Shown in pieces: positions 9,649 to 20,347 of a DNA stretch of 40,101 bases (position 1 is its first letter; each line of letters opens with the position of its first letter). The notes beneath the pieces are model-generated. The model saw nothing but the letters and a program-made list of their open reading frames with translations, was not told the DNA's origin and did no database searches. The position numbers were made by a program, and so were the translations under genes. Where the stretch lies: contig NZ_CALPDF010000040.1 in assembly GCF_943193175.1 (NCBI RefSeq), forward strand, positions 1 through 40,101. Direction: 5' to 3'. The DNA is from Neobacillus muris. Lineage in GTDB: Bacteria > Bacillota > Bacilli > Bacillales > Cytobacillaceae.

Positions 9649-11033
9649 ATGAAGAGTGTGGCATTTTCGGCGTTTGGGGGCATCAGGATGCTGCTCAGCT
9701 GACCTATTATGGGCTTCATAGCTTACAGCATCGCGGCCAGGAAGGTGCTGGCATCGTCGTCTCCGATGGGAAAGCCCTCAAAGGCATAAAGGGTGAAGGG
9801 CTGGTAACAGAGATTTTTACGGAGGATACCATCCGTGAATTAATCGGCAATGCCGCCATCGGGCATGTCCGCTATGCGACAGCGGGCGGCGGAGGCTATG
9901 AAAATGTCCAGCCCCTCCTGTTCCATTCACAAACTGGCAGTCTGGCCCTTGCCCATAACGGGAATCTGGTCAATGCCAATTCATTAAAACACCAGCTTGA
10001 AGCCCAGGGGAGCATTTTTCAAACGAGCTCCGACTCCGAGGTGCTGGCCCACTTAATCAGAAGAAGCGGTTTCCCGAGGATGCGGGATCAGGTGAAAAAT
10101 GCCCTCTCCATGCTAAAAGGAGCTTATGCCTATTTAATCATGACCGAAACGGAACTGATGGTGGCACTCGACCCGCATGGGCTGCGGCCATTGTCACTTG
10201 GATGCTTGGGGGATGCCTATGTGGTTGCCTCCGAAACCTGTGCCTTTGATGTGGTTGGCGCTGAATACATCCGAGACATTGAGCCCGGCGAAATATTGAT
10301 TATCAATGACGATGGCCTGATATCTGAGCGGTTTGCCCATAGCTCGACCAAAGCCATCTGCATGATGGAATATGTTTATTTTTCAAGGCCGGACAGTAAT
10401 ATTCACGGAGTCAATGTTCATACTGCCCGGAAAAACATGGGAAAACGCCTGGCGATTGAAGCGCCATTTGAAGCAGATGTCGTGACAGGGGTACCTGATT
10501 CGAGCATCTCAGCTGCCATCGGCTATGCGGAAGCCTCTGGCATCCCATATGAAATGGGCTTAATTAAAAACAAATATGTCGGCAGGACGTTTATCCAGCC
10601 GTCACAATCGTTACGGGAGCAGGGTGTCAAAATGAAGCTGTCTGCTGTCCGCGGTGTGGTGGAAGGAAAACGGGTGGTTATGGTCGATGATTCGATTGTG
10701 CGCGGAACCACGAGCCGCAGAATCGTCAACATGCTGAAAGAGGCTGGTGCAACGGAGGTTCATGTGGTGATCAGTTCGCCGCCGATAAAAAATCCTTGTT
10801 TTTATGGAATCGATACTTCATCGAAGGAAGAGCTTATTGCATCTGATAAATCGGTAGAGGAAATCCGCCAAATCATCGGGGCGGATACATTAACCTTTAT
10901 CAGTTTAGATGGAATGGTCAAGGCCCTCAGCCAAACGGAAGGTCTGAACGGCTTTTGTCTTGGCTGCTTTACAGGAAACTATCCAACCGAAATTTATCCG
11001 GACACACTACAATACTATTATCAAAGGGGATGA
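9624..11033 (+). CDS. purF: PurF, glutamine PRPP amidotransferase
   Basis: This 469-residue protein catalyses the committed step, PRPP plus glutamine to phosphoribosylamine. An 11-residue propeptide [11 protein letters not shown] precedes Cys12, the nucleophile exposed after self-processing. The PRPP loop is [15 protein letters not shown]. Cysteines in [16 protein letters not shown] and FCLGCFTG match the 4Fe-4S cluster ligands of the oxygen-sensitive B. subtilis type. The start is ATG 9624 behind GAGAGGAG, inside the end of purL. Confidence 0.97.
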   Translation: MLAEIKGLNEECGIFGVWGHQDAAQLTYYGLHSLQHRGQEGAGIVVSDGKALKGIKGEGLVTEIFTEDTIRELIGNAAIGHVRYATAGGGGYENVQPLLFHSQTGSLALAHNGNLVNANSLKHQLEAQGSIFQTSSDSEVLAHLIRRSGFPRMRDQVKNALSMLKGAYAYLIMTETELMVALDPHGLRPLSLGCLGDAYVVASETCAFDVVGAEYIRDIEPGEILIINDDGLISERFAHSSTKAICMMEYVYFSRPDSNIHGVNVHTARKNMGKRLAIEAPFEADVVTGVPDSSISAAIGYAEASGIPYEMGLIKNKYVGRTFIQPSQSLREQGVKMKLSAVRGVVEGKRVVMVDDSIVRGTTSRRIVNMLKEAGATEVHVVISSPPIKNPCFYGIDTSSKEELIASDKSVEEIRQIIGADTLTFISLDGMVKALSQTEGLNGFCLGCFTGNYPTEIYPDTLQYYYQRG

Positions 11034-11038
11034 CGATC

Positions 11039-12073
11039 ATGGCGAATGCCTATAAAGAAGCAGGTGTCAATATCGCGGCGGGCTATGAAGCAGTCGCCCG
11101 AATGAAAAAGCATGTCCAAAGAACGGCCAGATCAGGAGTTGTCGGCAGCCTTGGCGGTTTTGGAGGCATGTTTGACTTATCATCGCTTAACTTGAAAGAA
11201 CCTGTTTTAGTGTCAGGCACTGACGGGGTCGGCACAAAACTGATGATTGCGTTTATGCTGGATCAGCATGAAACCATTGGCATCGACGCGGTTGCCATGT
11301 GCGTGAACGATATCGTCGTTCAAGGAGCGGAGCCGCTTTACTTTTTAGATTATATTGCCTGTGGCAAGGCGCTTCCTGGAAAAATTGAAGCGATTGTCAA
11401 AGGGGTCGCCGATGGCTGCGAACAGGCAGGCTGCGCCTTAATTGGCGGCGAAACAGCGGAAATGCCCGGGCTTTACCGTGAAAAGGAATATGACTTAGCT
11501 GGGTTTGCTGTCGGTGCGTGTGAAAAATCCCAATTAGTCAATGGGGAAACGATCAAGCCGGGTGATGTACTGATTGGCCTGGCCTCCAGCGGGATTCACA
11601 GTAACGGATATTCCTTGGTTCGCAAGGTCTTTAATAATTGGTCATTAATCGAGTATGTGAACGAACTCCATTGCACCTTAGGCGAGGAGCTTTTAAAACC
11701 AACGAAAATCTACGTTAAGCCGATTTTATCCGCAATGGAAAAATTCAATCTCAAAGGGATGGCCCATATAACTGGCGGCGGTTTTATTGAGAATATTCCA
11801 AGAATGCTTCCGGCAGGCCTCGGGGCGGAACTGGATGAAAAGAGCTGGGAGATCCCGAATATCTTTAAACTCATCTCAGAGGTTGGCCAAATCGAATACC
11901 AAGAGATGTATAATATTTTTAATATGGGAATTGGAATGGTCATTGCTGCAGACCCAGAAGATGCCGCACCATTACTTGAACATTTCCGTGAAGCCGGTGA
12001 AACAGCTTATGAAATCGGTGCCGTGACCGAACAGGAAGGAATTCACATACAAGGGTTCCGTGGCCGCCGATGA
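11039..12073 (+). CDS. purM: PurM, AIR synthetase
   Basis: The protein of 344 residues closes the imidazole ring, turning FGAM into AIR with ATP. The family segments [38 protein letters not shown] (here [10 protein letters not shown]) and [11 protein letters not shown] are all present. ATG 11039 has AGGGG 9 nt upstream; an ATG at 11030 overlapping the purF stop is possible and would add three residues. The stop overlaps the purN start by 4 nt. Confidence 0.96.
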   Translation: MANAYKEAGVNIAAGYEAVARMKKHVQRTARSGVVGSLGGFGGMFDLSSLNLKEPVLVSGTDGVGTKLMIAFMLDQHETIGIDAVAMCVNDIVVQGAEPLYFLDYIACGKALPGKIEAIVKGVADGCEQAGCALIGGETAEMPGLYREKEYDLAGFAVGACEKSQLVNGETIKPGDVLIGLASSGIHSNGYSLVRKVFNNWSLIEYVNELHCTLGEELLKPTKIYVKPILSAMEKFNLKGMAHITGGGFIENIPRMLPAGLGAELDEKSWEIPNIFKLISEVGQIEYQEMYNIFNMGIGMVIAADPEDAAPLLEHFREAGETAYEIGAVTEQEGIHIQGFRGRR

Positions 12074-12672
12074 ATAACATAGCGGTATTTGCCTCTGGAA
12101 ACGGAAGCAATTTTCAGGCGATGATCGATCGGGTTCAAGCAGGCAACCTTGCGGCCAATATTGCCTTGTTAGTCTGTGACCGTCCAGGTGCCTATTGTGT
12201 CGAGAGGGCAAAAGCCGCGGGTGTCCCTGACTTTGCTTTTAACGCTAAGGACTACCCAAGCAAAGCTGCCTTCGAACAAGAGATTTGCCAGCAATTGTTG
12301 AAGGAGCAGGTGGATTGGATCGTCCTTGCCGGCTATATGCGGTTGATTGGTCCAGCCCTCTTGCAGGAGTTTGCGGGCCGGATTATCAATATCCATCCAT
12401 CCCTGCTGCCGCAATTCCCCGGAAAAGATGCAATTGGGCAGGCATTGGCTGCCAAAGTGAAGTGGACAGGGGTGACCATCCATTTTGTTGATGAGGGGAT
12501 GGATACGGGCCCGATCATTGTGCAGGAGCGGGTTCGCATTGAGGAAGGCGAAACTAGAGAGAGTTTGCAGCGAAAAATCCAAGCGATTGAACATAGACTA
12601 TACCCAGAAATTCTGCAAATGCTGCTAACAAGAGGAGAGGTTAAACATGACAAAAAAACGAGCACTTATTAG
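12070..12672 (+). CDS. purN: PurN, GAR formyltransferase
   Basis: The protein has 200 residues and transfers a formyl group from 10-formyltetrahydrofolate to GAR. The N-terminal loop [13 protein letters not shown], the catalytic [14 protein letters not shown] and the [10 protein letters not shown] segment, which supplies the aspartate, are intact. It is coupled to purM by an ATGA overlap and overlaps purH by 26 nt. No formate-dependent PurT is seen in the window. Confidence 0.96.
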   Translation: MNNIAVFASGNGSNFQAMIDRVQAGNLAANIALLVCDRPGAYCVERAKAAGVPDFAFNAKDYPSKAAFEQEICQQLLKEQVDWIVLAGYMRLIGPALLQEFAGRIINIHPSLLPQFPGKDAIGQALAAKVKWTGVTIHFVDEGMDTGPIIVQERVRIEEGETRESLQRKIQAIEHRLYPEILQMLLTRGEVKHDKKTSTY

Positions 12673-14185
12673 CGTTTCTGACAAAAATGGCGTAGGAGAA
12701 TTTGCCAAACAGCTAGCGGATCTTGGCTTTGAAATCATTTCTACCGGGGGTACGAAAAAGATGCTGCAGGAGCAAGGCATCCCGGTCATTGGTGTCAGTG
12801 ATGTAACAGGCTTTCCAGAAATATTGGACGGACGGGTGAAAACACTGAATCCATTTATTCATGGCGGCCTGCTGGCGAAACATGCCGATGAAAGCCACAA
12901 GCAGCAGCTTGAAGAGCATGGCATTGAACCGATTCAGGTTGTTTGCGTAAACCTTTATCCGTTCCAGCAGACAATTGAAAAACCAGATGTGACTGTTGCA
13001 GAGGCAATTGAAAATATTGATATCGGCGGTCCTTCCATGCTCAGATCATCTGCGAAAAACCATCAATATGTAACGGTAGTGGTGGATCCGGCCGATTACA
13101 GCACCGTGATTGAGGAAATCAAAACAAACGGGAAAACCTCCCTTGAAACAAGAACCAAGCTTGCGGCGAAAGTATTCCGCCATACCGCAGCCTATGATGC
13201 GTTAATTGCTGAATATATGACCAATTTGGTCCAAGAGGAAACACCAGAGAAATTGACGGTCACGTATGAACTAAAGCAGCCGCTGCGCTATGGCGAGAAC
13301 CCGCACCAACAAGCGGCATTTTATAAAAAACCGCTTGGATCGGAGTTTTCCATTGCCTATGCCACACAGCTCCATGGAAAAGAGCTCTCCTATAATAACA
13401 TTAATGATGCAGATGCCGCCCTGCAAATTGTCAAAGAGTTTGACGAGCCGGCAGCAGTGGCTGTGAAGCACATGAATCCATGCGGCGTTGGAACTGGCAA
13501 TAACGTATTTGAAGCATTTGAAAAGGCTTTTGCGGCCGATCCGGTTTCCATTTTTGGAGGAATCATCGCATTCAACCGGGAAGTCGATGCCCAAACAGCC
13601 GCTAAACTTCATGAGATCTTCTTGGAAATAGTTATTGCACCATCCTTCTCAGAGGAGGCAGTAACCATTTTAACTGGCAAAAAGAATATCCGGCTGTTAA
13701 CTATTCCATTTGAACATGGCAGGAAATCGGAATTGAAGCTCACAACTGTTGAAGGTGGTTTGCTTGTTCAAGAACGCGACAGTTATTCACTCGATGATGC
13801 GGTGATTACGATTCCAACCAAAAGGCAGCCGACTCCGGAAGAATGGGAAGCATTGAAACTGGGATGGAAGGTAGTCAAGCATGTGAAGTCCAATGCCATC
13901 GTGGTCTCTTCTAATGAAATGACTCTTGGCGTTGGGGCCGGTCAAATGAACCGTGTCGGTTCTGCTGAAATCGCCCTGAAGCAGGCAGGAGCAAAAGCCG
14001 AAGGAGCAGCCCTTGCCTCGGACGCATTTTTCCCAATGGATGATACCGTAGAAGCCGCTGCAAAAGCGGGCATTACCGCAATTATTCAGCCTGGTGGATC
14101 CAAAAAAGACCAAGACTCGATTGATATGGCAGATAAATACGGAATGGCTATGATATTTACAGGAGTCAGACATTTTAAACACTAA
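12647..14185 (+). CDS. purH: PurH, AICAR transformylase/IMP cyclohydrolase
   Basis: This bifunctional protein of 512 residues carries out the last two steps to IMP. The N-terminal MGS-like cyclohydrolase domain (about residues 1-200) contains [13 protein letters not shown] and [11 protein letters not shown]. The C-terminal transformylase domain carries [12 protein letters not shown] and [13 protein letters not shown], the latter with the catalytic Lys-His. AGAGGAG lies upstream of the ATG. A 16-bp gap separates it from purD. Confidence 0.97.
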   Translation: MTKKRALISVSDKNGVGEFAKQLADLGFEIISTGGTKKMLQEQGIPVIGVSDVTGFPEILDGRVKTLNPFIHGGLLAKHADESHKQQLEEHGIEPIQVVCVNLYPFQQTIEKPDVTVAEAIENIDIGGPSMLRSSAKNHQYVTVVVDPADYSTVIEEIKTNGKTSLETRTKLAAKVFRHTAAYDALIAEYMTNLVQEETPEKLTVTYELKQPLRYGENPHQQAAFYKKPLGSEFSIAYATQLHGKELSYNNINDADAALQIVKEFDEPAAVAVKHMNPCGVGTGNNVFEAFEKAFAADPVSIFGGIIAFNREVDAQTAAKLHEIFLEIVIAPSFSEEAVTILTGKKNIRLLTIPFEHGRKSELKLTTVEGGLLVQERDSYSLDDAVITIPTKRQPTPEEWEALKLGWKVVKHVKSNAIVVSSNEMTLGVGAGQMNRVGSAEIALKQAGAKAEGAALASDAFFPMDDTVEAAAKAGITAIIQPGGSKKDQDSIDMADKYGMAMIFTGVRHFKH

Positions 14186-14201
14186 TCGGGGGTGGGTTTA
14201 A

Positions 14202-15558
<1,357 letters not shown>

Positions 15559-15576
15559 AGTAATCAACTTCCTTTC

Positions 15577-15606
15577 AAGGGCTGCTCCAATAGGGACAGC
15601 CCTTTT
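15577..15606 (+). terminator. hairpin downstream of purD
   Basis: An 8-bp perfect stem AAGGGCTG (15577-15584)/CAGCCCTT (15597-15604) has a 12-nt loop and is followed by only two further T residues. On the plus strand it is a plausible but weak terminator for the pur operon. It lies just upstream of the minus-strand small gene, so it could instead be a leader hairpin for that gene. Confidence 0.45.
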
Positions 15607-15644
15607 CCTGATATAGTAATTCTCAAAAATCAAGACAGAGGAAT

Positions 15645-15956
15645 TTAACCCTTCGCTATCCCTTCCATGCTGTCATGTGAGGCAGTTGCCCCATCGTTGG
15701 AAGGACTGTTGGATTCTTTCTCATTTCCGGATGAACCGCTGTTCATATTGCTCTGATAATTTTCATATAATGCTGTAACTGGGCAATAGCGGACGATGCC
15801 CTCTGCCACTTTCATCGCGGCGCAAAGTGCCACAAACAAGTAAGAATCGCGCCATGGTTTTTTGACCAGCTTGGCCGTGGTCCAGGAAAGCAGGGTAAGG
15901 CCAAGCGTGATGCGGATTAACGCATTTAAAATGCCGATATTTTGTTTTACTTTCAT
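15645..15956 (-). CDS. DUF2892-type small membrane protein
   Basis: A 103-residue protein with a DUF2892/YgaP-like core. The N-terminal stretch MKVKQNIGILNALIRITLG begins a first helix, and a second, shorter hydrophobic segment YLFVALCAAMKVAEGIVRYCP ends in a typical CP pair. The C-terminal 35 residues are Ser/Asn/Gly-rich and look disordered. AAGGAG lies 9 nt before ATG 15956; the frame stays open 20 codons further but without a site. Function is unknown; related domains accompany rhodanese proteins, which are not seen here. Confidence 0.75.
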   Translation of the reverse strand: MKVKQNIGILNALIRITLGLTLLSWTTAKLVKKPWRDSYLFVALCAAMKVAEGIVRYCPVTALYENYQSNMNSGSSGNEKESNSPSNDGATASHDSMEGIAKG

Positions 15957-16117
15957 TTTGTTCACTCCTTCACAATTTTTTACCGATATTTTGAAATTCT
16001 TTACTGCGTTAAACAATAAAATATGTTAGTATTGTAAATATAGAAAATTTGTAAGGGCTTTCTTTATGATAAAATCAACTTTTTACGATATATAACTGTT
16101 TTAAGGGAGGGCTTCGT

Positions 16118-17863
16118 GTGCTAGAACAACGCTACCGATGGAAAAATAAGCAATTACGCACTCACGTATCCGTACTGGATGGGAACACGGCTCCCACCAT
16201 ACTATTGAAAAATGCCCGATATTTAAATCAAACCTTCCGAAAATGGATGAGGGCTAATATATGGATTTATCAAGACCGTATTGTTTACGTGGGTGACAAT
16301 CTGCCAGCTAAGCTGGGCAATTGTGAAGTTATTGATTGTACGGATCAAATCTTAGTTCCGGGCTATATTGAACCGCATGCTCATCCGTTTCAACTATATA
16401 ATCCCCAAACACTTGCTGAATATGCGTCCCAATTTGGGACGACGACGCTGATCAACGATAACATGGCGTTGGTTTTACATTTGCAAAAAGAGGAAGCGTT
16501 TTCTTTGACAAGTAAGTTCGGGACGATGCCGACCACGATGTTCTGGTGGTGCCGATTTGATTCTCAAACAGAAATTCTGGATGAAGTCGAGGTTTTTTCC
16601 CATAGTAATATCAAGTCTTGGCTGGATTATGATGCAGTCCTTCAAGGCGGTGAACTGACCGGTTGGCCGAAGCTGCTCGATGGTGATGATTTGATGCTTC
16701 ATTGGATTCAGGAAGCCAAAAGGAGACGGAAACAAATTGAAGGCCATTTTCCGGGAGCGTCCGAAAAAACCTTGGCAAAAATGATGCTGCTTGGAGCTGA
16801 TTGCGATCATGAAGCCATCAACGGGGAAGAGGTTTATAACCGGCTAATGCAGGGCTATACCGTGTCATTACGGCATTCCTCGATCCGCCCAGATCTGCCG
16901 GAGCTTTTAGATGACATGAAACGGCTGGGAATCGACGCCTATGACAGAATGGTAGTGAATACGGACGGATCAACGCCATTGTTTTACCAGCAAGGTGTGA
17001 CAGACCAGCTGATTCGGATCATGATGGAAAAAGGAGTCCCGGTTATGGACGCCTACAATATGGCAACGGTTAACATTGCCCGGTATTATAATATTGATCA
17101 TCTCTATGGCAATATTGCCACCGGCCGGGTGGCGAATATTAACTTTTTAGCCAGTATGGAGAATCCAACGCCTGTTTCTGTTTTGGCAAAAGGGAAATGG
17201 GTAAAGCGTGATGGAGAGAAGGTGGCTGGAGTTTATCCTAAGTTTAAATGGGAGCAATATGGACTGAAGCCACTGAACTTGGATTGGGAATTATCCATGG
17301 ACGATTTGCAATACTCGATGCCTTTTGGAATCGAAATGGTCAATGCAGTCATTACCAAACCGTACTCCATTTCCATTGATGTTTCCAGTGACGAGCTCTC
17401 TTTGACACATGATGAGAGTTTCTTTACCCTGATTGACCGTCATGGGAAGTGGCGGATTAATACGATGCTGAAGGGCTTTACGAATAAGCTGTCGGCTTTG
17501 GCCAGTTCGTTTTCAAATACAGGAGATATTATTCTCATTGGAAAAAGCAAACCTGATATGCTTACTGCTTTTAACAGAATGAAAGAATTAGGCGGCGGCA
17601 TTGTGATGGTTGAAAATGGAAAAGTGGTATTTGAACTTCCTTTGCCATTAAGCGGAGTGATGTCAGACCTCCTGATGGAAGAATTGGCAGAGCAAGAAAA
17701 AATACTGACTGACGAATTAGCGGCAAGAGGATATTCATTTTTAAATCCGTTTTATAGTCTGTTGTTCTTTTCCGCTACGCATTTGCCGTACATCCGGATT
17801 ACCCAGCAAGGAATGTACGATGTCATGAATAAAACAGTACTCTTTCCGTCAATAATGCGTTAA
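16118..17863 (+). CDS. yerA: YerA, adenine deaminase-like amidohydrolase
   Basis: The protein has 581 residues and belongs to the adenine deaminase branch of the metal-dependent amidohydrolases. The first metal site is in PGYIEPHAHPF, a second region reads GHFPGASEKTLAKM with DCDHEAINGEE, and the segment VVNTDGSTP occupies the place of the late aspartate. B. subtilis has both the true adenine deaminase AdeC and this paralogue, whose activity is not settled, so I call it adenine deaminase-like. The start is GTG 16118, 7 nt after GGGAGG. Its position after the pur operon matches B. subtilis. Confidence 0.88.
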   Translation: MLEQRYRWKNKQLRTHVSVLDGNTAPTILLKNARYLNQTFRKWMRANIWIYQDRIVYVGDNLPAKLGNCEVIDCTDQILVPGYIEPHAHPFQLYNPQTLAEYASQFGTTTLINDNMALVLHLQKEEAFSLTSKFGTMPTTMFWWCRFDSQTEILDEVEVFSHSNIKSWLDYDAVLQGGELTGWPKLLDGDDLMLHWIQEAKRRRKQIEGHFPGASEKTLAKMMLLGADCDHEAINGEEVYNRLMQGYTVSLRHSSIRPDLPELLDDMKRLGIDAYDRMVVNTDGSTPLFYQQGVTDQLIRIMMEKGVPVMDAYNMATVNIARYYNIDHLYGNIATGRVANINFLASMENPTPVSVLAKGKWVKRDGEKVAGVYPKFKWEQYGLKPLNLDWELSMDDLQYSMPFGIEMVNAVITKPYSISIDVSSDELSLTHDESFFTLIDRHGKWRINTMLKGFTNKLSALASSFSNTGDIILIGKSKPDMLTAFNRMKELGGGIVMVENGKVVFELPLPLSGVMSDLLMEELAEQEKILTDELAARGYSFLNPFYSLLFFSATHLPYIRITQQGMYDVMNKTVLFPSIMR

Positions 17864-17890
17864 ACTGTAATTAACTAATGGTTTAACGCA
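17856..17890. repeat. 10-bp perfect inverted repeat between yerA and yerB
   Basis: TGCGTTAAAC (17856-17865) and GTTTAACGCA (17881-17890) are exact complements with a 15-nt A/T-rich loop. The left arm covers the yerA stop codon. There is no T-tract after the right arm, so it is not a standard terminator; it lies just before a candidate -10 (TATAAT, 17908-17913) for yerB. Confidence 0.8.
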
Positions 17891-17913
17891 TCAAAGTGAA
17901 ATGGGGCTATAAT
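17883..17913 (+). promoter_or_regulatory. candidate promoter of yerB
   Basis: A perfect -10 TATAAT occupies 17908-17913. The best -35 is TTAACG at 17883-17888, with a long 19-bp spacer, and it overlaps the right arm of the inverted repeat. The -10 is convincing and the -35 is weak. Confidence 0.45.
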
Positions 17914-17933
17914 AGAATACAGGGGGTTCATCA

Positions 17934-18977
17934 ATGAATAAATGGGCTATCACCTTAGCCGCTGCTCTCTTATTATTCACTGGCTGCAGCAAGAAAGAAA
18001 CAGTGAAACCCGCACCAAAGGAAAAAGCGGAAGAGATCGTGAAAGAACAAGAACAAGTGGAGGAAAAACAGGAGAGCCCTTATGTCTATCCGTTAACAGG
18101 AATTCAGTCAGAAACAAGTACAGATGGAAGGGCTATTGCGGTGATGGTGAACAACCATCCTCAGGCAAGACCGCAGTCCGGTTTATCGAAAGCCGATATC
18201 GTGTATGAATTGATTGCAGAAGGTGACATAACCAGGTTTCTAGCGGTCTTTCAGAGTGAAAAGCCGGAGAATATTGGCCCTGTCCGCAGTGCAAGACCCT
18301 ATTATATCGAATTGGCCAAAGGATTAAATGCTTTTTATGTTGCCCATGGCTATAGTGAAGATGCCAGACAAATGCTGGAAAGTAATTATGTGGATAATAT
18401 TAACGGCATGGTCTATGATGGCACTCTGTTCAAGCGGTCAAGTGAAAGAAAAGCGCCTCACAACTCCTACATTACGTATGAGAATGTTCTAAAAGGTGCG
18501 GAGATGAAAAAATACTCGATGGACCAAACACCGCCAAGCTTTACGTTTTTAACTGATGAGGAAAAGCAGGCCTTATCAGGGGACCAAGGAACCTCGGTTA
18601 GGATTGCTTATTCCAATGGAGGAACGTCGAATTGTTCGTACGAGTTTGATCCTGCAGCTGGCAAATACAAACGGTTTAACGGGGCCGAACAAACCGTTGA
18701 ACTGGATACCAATGAGCCGGTGCTAGTCGATAATGTTCTGATCATTGAAGCGAGCCACAAAGTGGTCGATTCTGCCGGTCACTTGTCCATTGACTTAGAG
18801 TCAGGCGGCAAAGGTTATTTGCTGCAAATGGGCAAGATAAATGAAGTGAACTGGATGAATAAGAACGGACAGATTGTTCCAGTAATTGACGGGAAAGAGG
18901 CCGGATTGGTTCCGGGGAAAACTTGGGTGAATGTGGTGAAGGGACTCGCCCAAAGTGTTTCGTTCAACGCCAATTGA
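17934..18977 (+). CDS. yerB: YerB, DUF3048 lipoprotein
   Basis: A 347-residue lipoprotein. The N terminus MNKWAITLAAALLLFTGC has a lipobox ending at Cys18, and a charged, lysine/glutamate-rich linker of about 30 residues follows. The rest is the two-part DUF3048 region, with IAVMVNNHPQARPQSGLSKAD, GPVRSARPYY and an N-terminal half ending near residue 200. The protein should sit on the outer face of the membrane. AGGGGGTT lies upstream of the ATG. The function of the family is unknown; the gene order yerA-yerB-yerC is conserved. Confidence 0.9.
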   Translation: MNKWAITLAAALLLFTGCSKKETVKPAPKEKAEEIVKEQEQVEEKQESPYVYPLTGIQSETSTDGRAIAVMVNNHPQARPQSGLSKADIVYELIAEGDITRFLAVFQSEKPENIGPVRSARPYYIELAKGLNAFYVAHGYSEDARQMLESNYVDNINGMVYDGTLFKRSSERKAPHNSYITYENVLKGAEMKKYSMDQTPPSFTFLTDEEKQALSGDQGTSVRIAYSNGGTSNCSYEFDPAAGKYKRFNGAEQTVELDTNEPVLVDNVLIIEASHKVVDSAGHLSIDLESGGKGYLLQMGKINEVNWMNKNGQIVPVIDGKEAGLVPGKTWVNVVKGLAQSVSFNAN

Positions 18978-19008
18978 TTTATTTTTTTGAAAAAGGAGTA
19001 TTGAAAAG

Positions 19009-19326
19009 ATGCAGATTGATAAATTACGGGGCAAAGAACTTGATCAATTGTTCAAATCCATTCTTTCTCTAAAAGATTTAGAAGAATGCTATCGCTTTTT
19101 TGATGATTTATGCACCATCAATGAGATTCAAGCTTTGGCACAACGCCTGGAGGTGGCGAGGATGCTGCGTGAGAAGAAAACCTATCATGTGATTGAATCA
19201 GAGACCGGCGCAAGCACGGCAACGATTTCACGGGTGAAACGCTGCTTGAATTTTGGCAATGACAGCTATGAAATGGTTCTTGACCGCATAAAGGAAAAGG
19301 AAGAAGCGGCTGAGACCACGGAATAA
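19009..19326 (+). CDS. yerC: YerC, TrpR-superfamily DNA-binding protein
   Basis: A protein of 105 residues in the YerC/YecD family of the TrpR-like fold. The helix-turn-helix is visible at about residues 60-85 (KKTYHVIESETGASTATISRV). It is a small, probably dimeric transcription factor whose regulon I cannot infer from this sequence. AAGGAG lies about 11 nt before the ATG, and yerB ends 31 bp upstream, so the two are probably cotranscribed. A strong terminator follows. Confidence 0.9.
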   Translation: MQIDKLRGKELDQLFKSILSLKDLEECYRFFDDLCTINEIQALAQRLEVARMLREKKTYHVIESETGASTATISRVKRCLNFGNDSYEMVLDRIKEKEEAAETTE

Positions 19327-19335
19327 CGTAACGGT

Positions 19336-19368
19336 AAAGCACATGAGGCGGGACTCATGTGCTTTTTT
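19336..19368 (+). terminator. terminator after yerC
   Basis: A 12-bp stem AAAGCACATGAG (19336-19347)/CTCATGTGCTTT (19354-19365) with a 6-nt loop ends in a run of T. It closes the yerB-yerC unit. Confidence 0.93.
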
Positions 19369-19547
19369 AATTGTGAATAATGAGTAAGGGTCAATTCTGG
19401 AAAATAGGGAGACCGCCAGCTGCTGCGAGGGAATAGGTGATTCCTATAAATCCAAAGATAATCACTATCACTTAACCTTCTCTCAAGTTGGATACTATTT
19501 CTATTTCTAGATTTATTGTTTCCTTTTTTAAATGGTCCATGCAATGC

Positions 19548-19553
19548 TATAAT
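19548..19553 (+). promoter_or_regulatory. candidate -10 of the pcrB-pcrA-ligA-camS unit
   Basis: A perfect TATAAT lies 34 bp before the pcrB start, downstream of the yerC terminator. A clear -35 is missing: the T-rich segment near 19525-19530 is the only option. Confidence 0.45.
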
Positions 19554-19587
19554 GGTGTAATGGAAAGAAATATAGGAGGCTCCTTTA

Positions 19588-20277
19588 ATGTACGATGTTC
19601 GCGAATGGCGCCATGTGTTTAAACTTGATCCCAATAAAGAAATTTCAGATGATAAATTAGAACTACTCTGTGAATCAGGTACAGATGCTGTCCTCATAGG
19701 AGGAACAGACGGGGTGACATTGGATAATGTGCTAAACTTAATGGCAAGAGTCCGCCGGTTCACAGTTCCATGTGTGCTGGAGGTTTCCGGCATTGACACT
19801 GTAACTCCTGGATTCGATCTCTATTTTATCCCGACCGTGTTAAACAGCACCAACCCGGATTGGATCACAGGAATCCACCATCAAGCGGTTAAGGAATTCG
19901 GTGAAATCATGGATTGGCAAGAGATTATCATGGAGGGCTATTGCATCCTTAACGAAGACTGCAAAGCCGCCAAACTTACCTCTGCCAACGCCAGTTTAAC
20001 CACGGACGACGTAAAAGCCTATGCCATGATGGCCGATAAGATGTTCCATCTGCCGATTTTTTATTTAGAATACAGCGGGAAATACGGTGATCCCAACCAG
20101 GTGGCTGAAGTGAAAAAGATCCTCGCAAACTCAAACACAACCCTGTTTTATGGCGGGGGTATTTCAGGACCTGATCAAGCAAGAGAAATGGGAGAACATG
20201 CAGACGTTATTGTTGTTGGAAATGCCCTCTACGAAAATTTTGAAGCAGCATTGGCAACCGTAAGAAGTGTCCGTTAG
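19588..20277 (+). CDS. pcrB: PcrB, heptaprenylglyceryl phosphate synthase
   Basis: A TIM-barrel prenyltransferase of 229 residues, homologous to archaeal GGGP synthase. In Bacillus it attaches heptaprenyl diphosphate to sn-glycerol-1-phosphate. Typical segments are the N-terminal [14 protein letters not shown], the [14 protein letters not shown] phosphate-binding loop, the FIPTVLNS motif, YLEYSGKYG and the C-terminal [11 protein letters not shown] and VVVGNALYE phosphate loops. ATAGGAGG precedes the ATG by 9 nt. As in B. subtilis it is first in the pcrB-pcrA-ligA-yerH unit. Confidence 0.95.
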   Translation: MYDVREWRHVFKLDPNKEISDDKLELLCESGTDAVLIGGTDGVTLDNVLNLMARVRRFTVPCVLEVSGIDTVTPGFDLYFIPTVLNSTNPDWITGIHHQAVKEFGEIMDWQEIIMEGYCILNEDCKAAKLTSANASLTTDDVKAYAMMADKMFHLPIFYLEYSGKYGDPNQVAEVKKILANSNTTLFYGGGISGPDQAREMGEHADVIVVGNALYENFEAALATVRSVR

Positions 20278-20347
20278 AAATTTGCAGTAATCGGAAAGAA
20301 CGTTAAAATAGATAATAAGAACAAATGTTTGGTTTTGAGGTGAAAAC

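Noticed and set aside
12169..12594. 141-codon minus-strand frame inside purN
   Set aside because: It lies fully opposite conserved PurN motifs and its translation is not protein-like.
15577..15606. Hairpin as a strong pur operon terminator
   Set aside because: The stem is good but the T run after it is very short, so it was kept only as a weak terminator call.
19266..19799. 177-codon minus-strand frame across the yerC-pcrB gap
   Set aside because: It overlaps the ends of two clearly real genes on the other strand, has no recognisable family or ribosome-binding site and includes the yerC terminator. It is a shadow frame.
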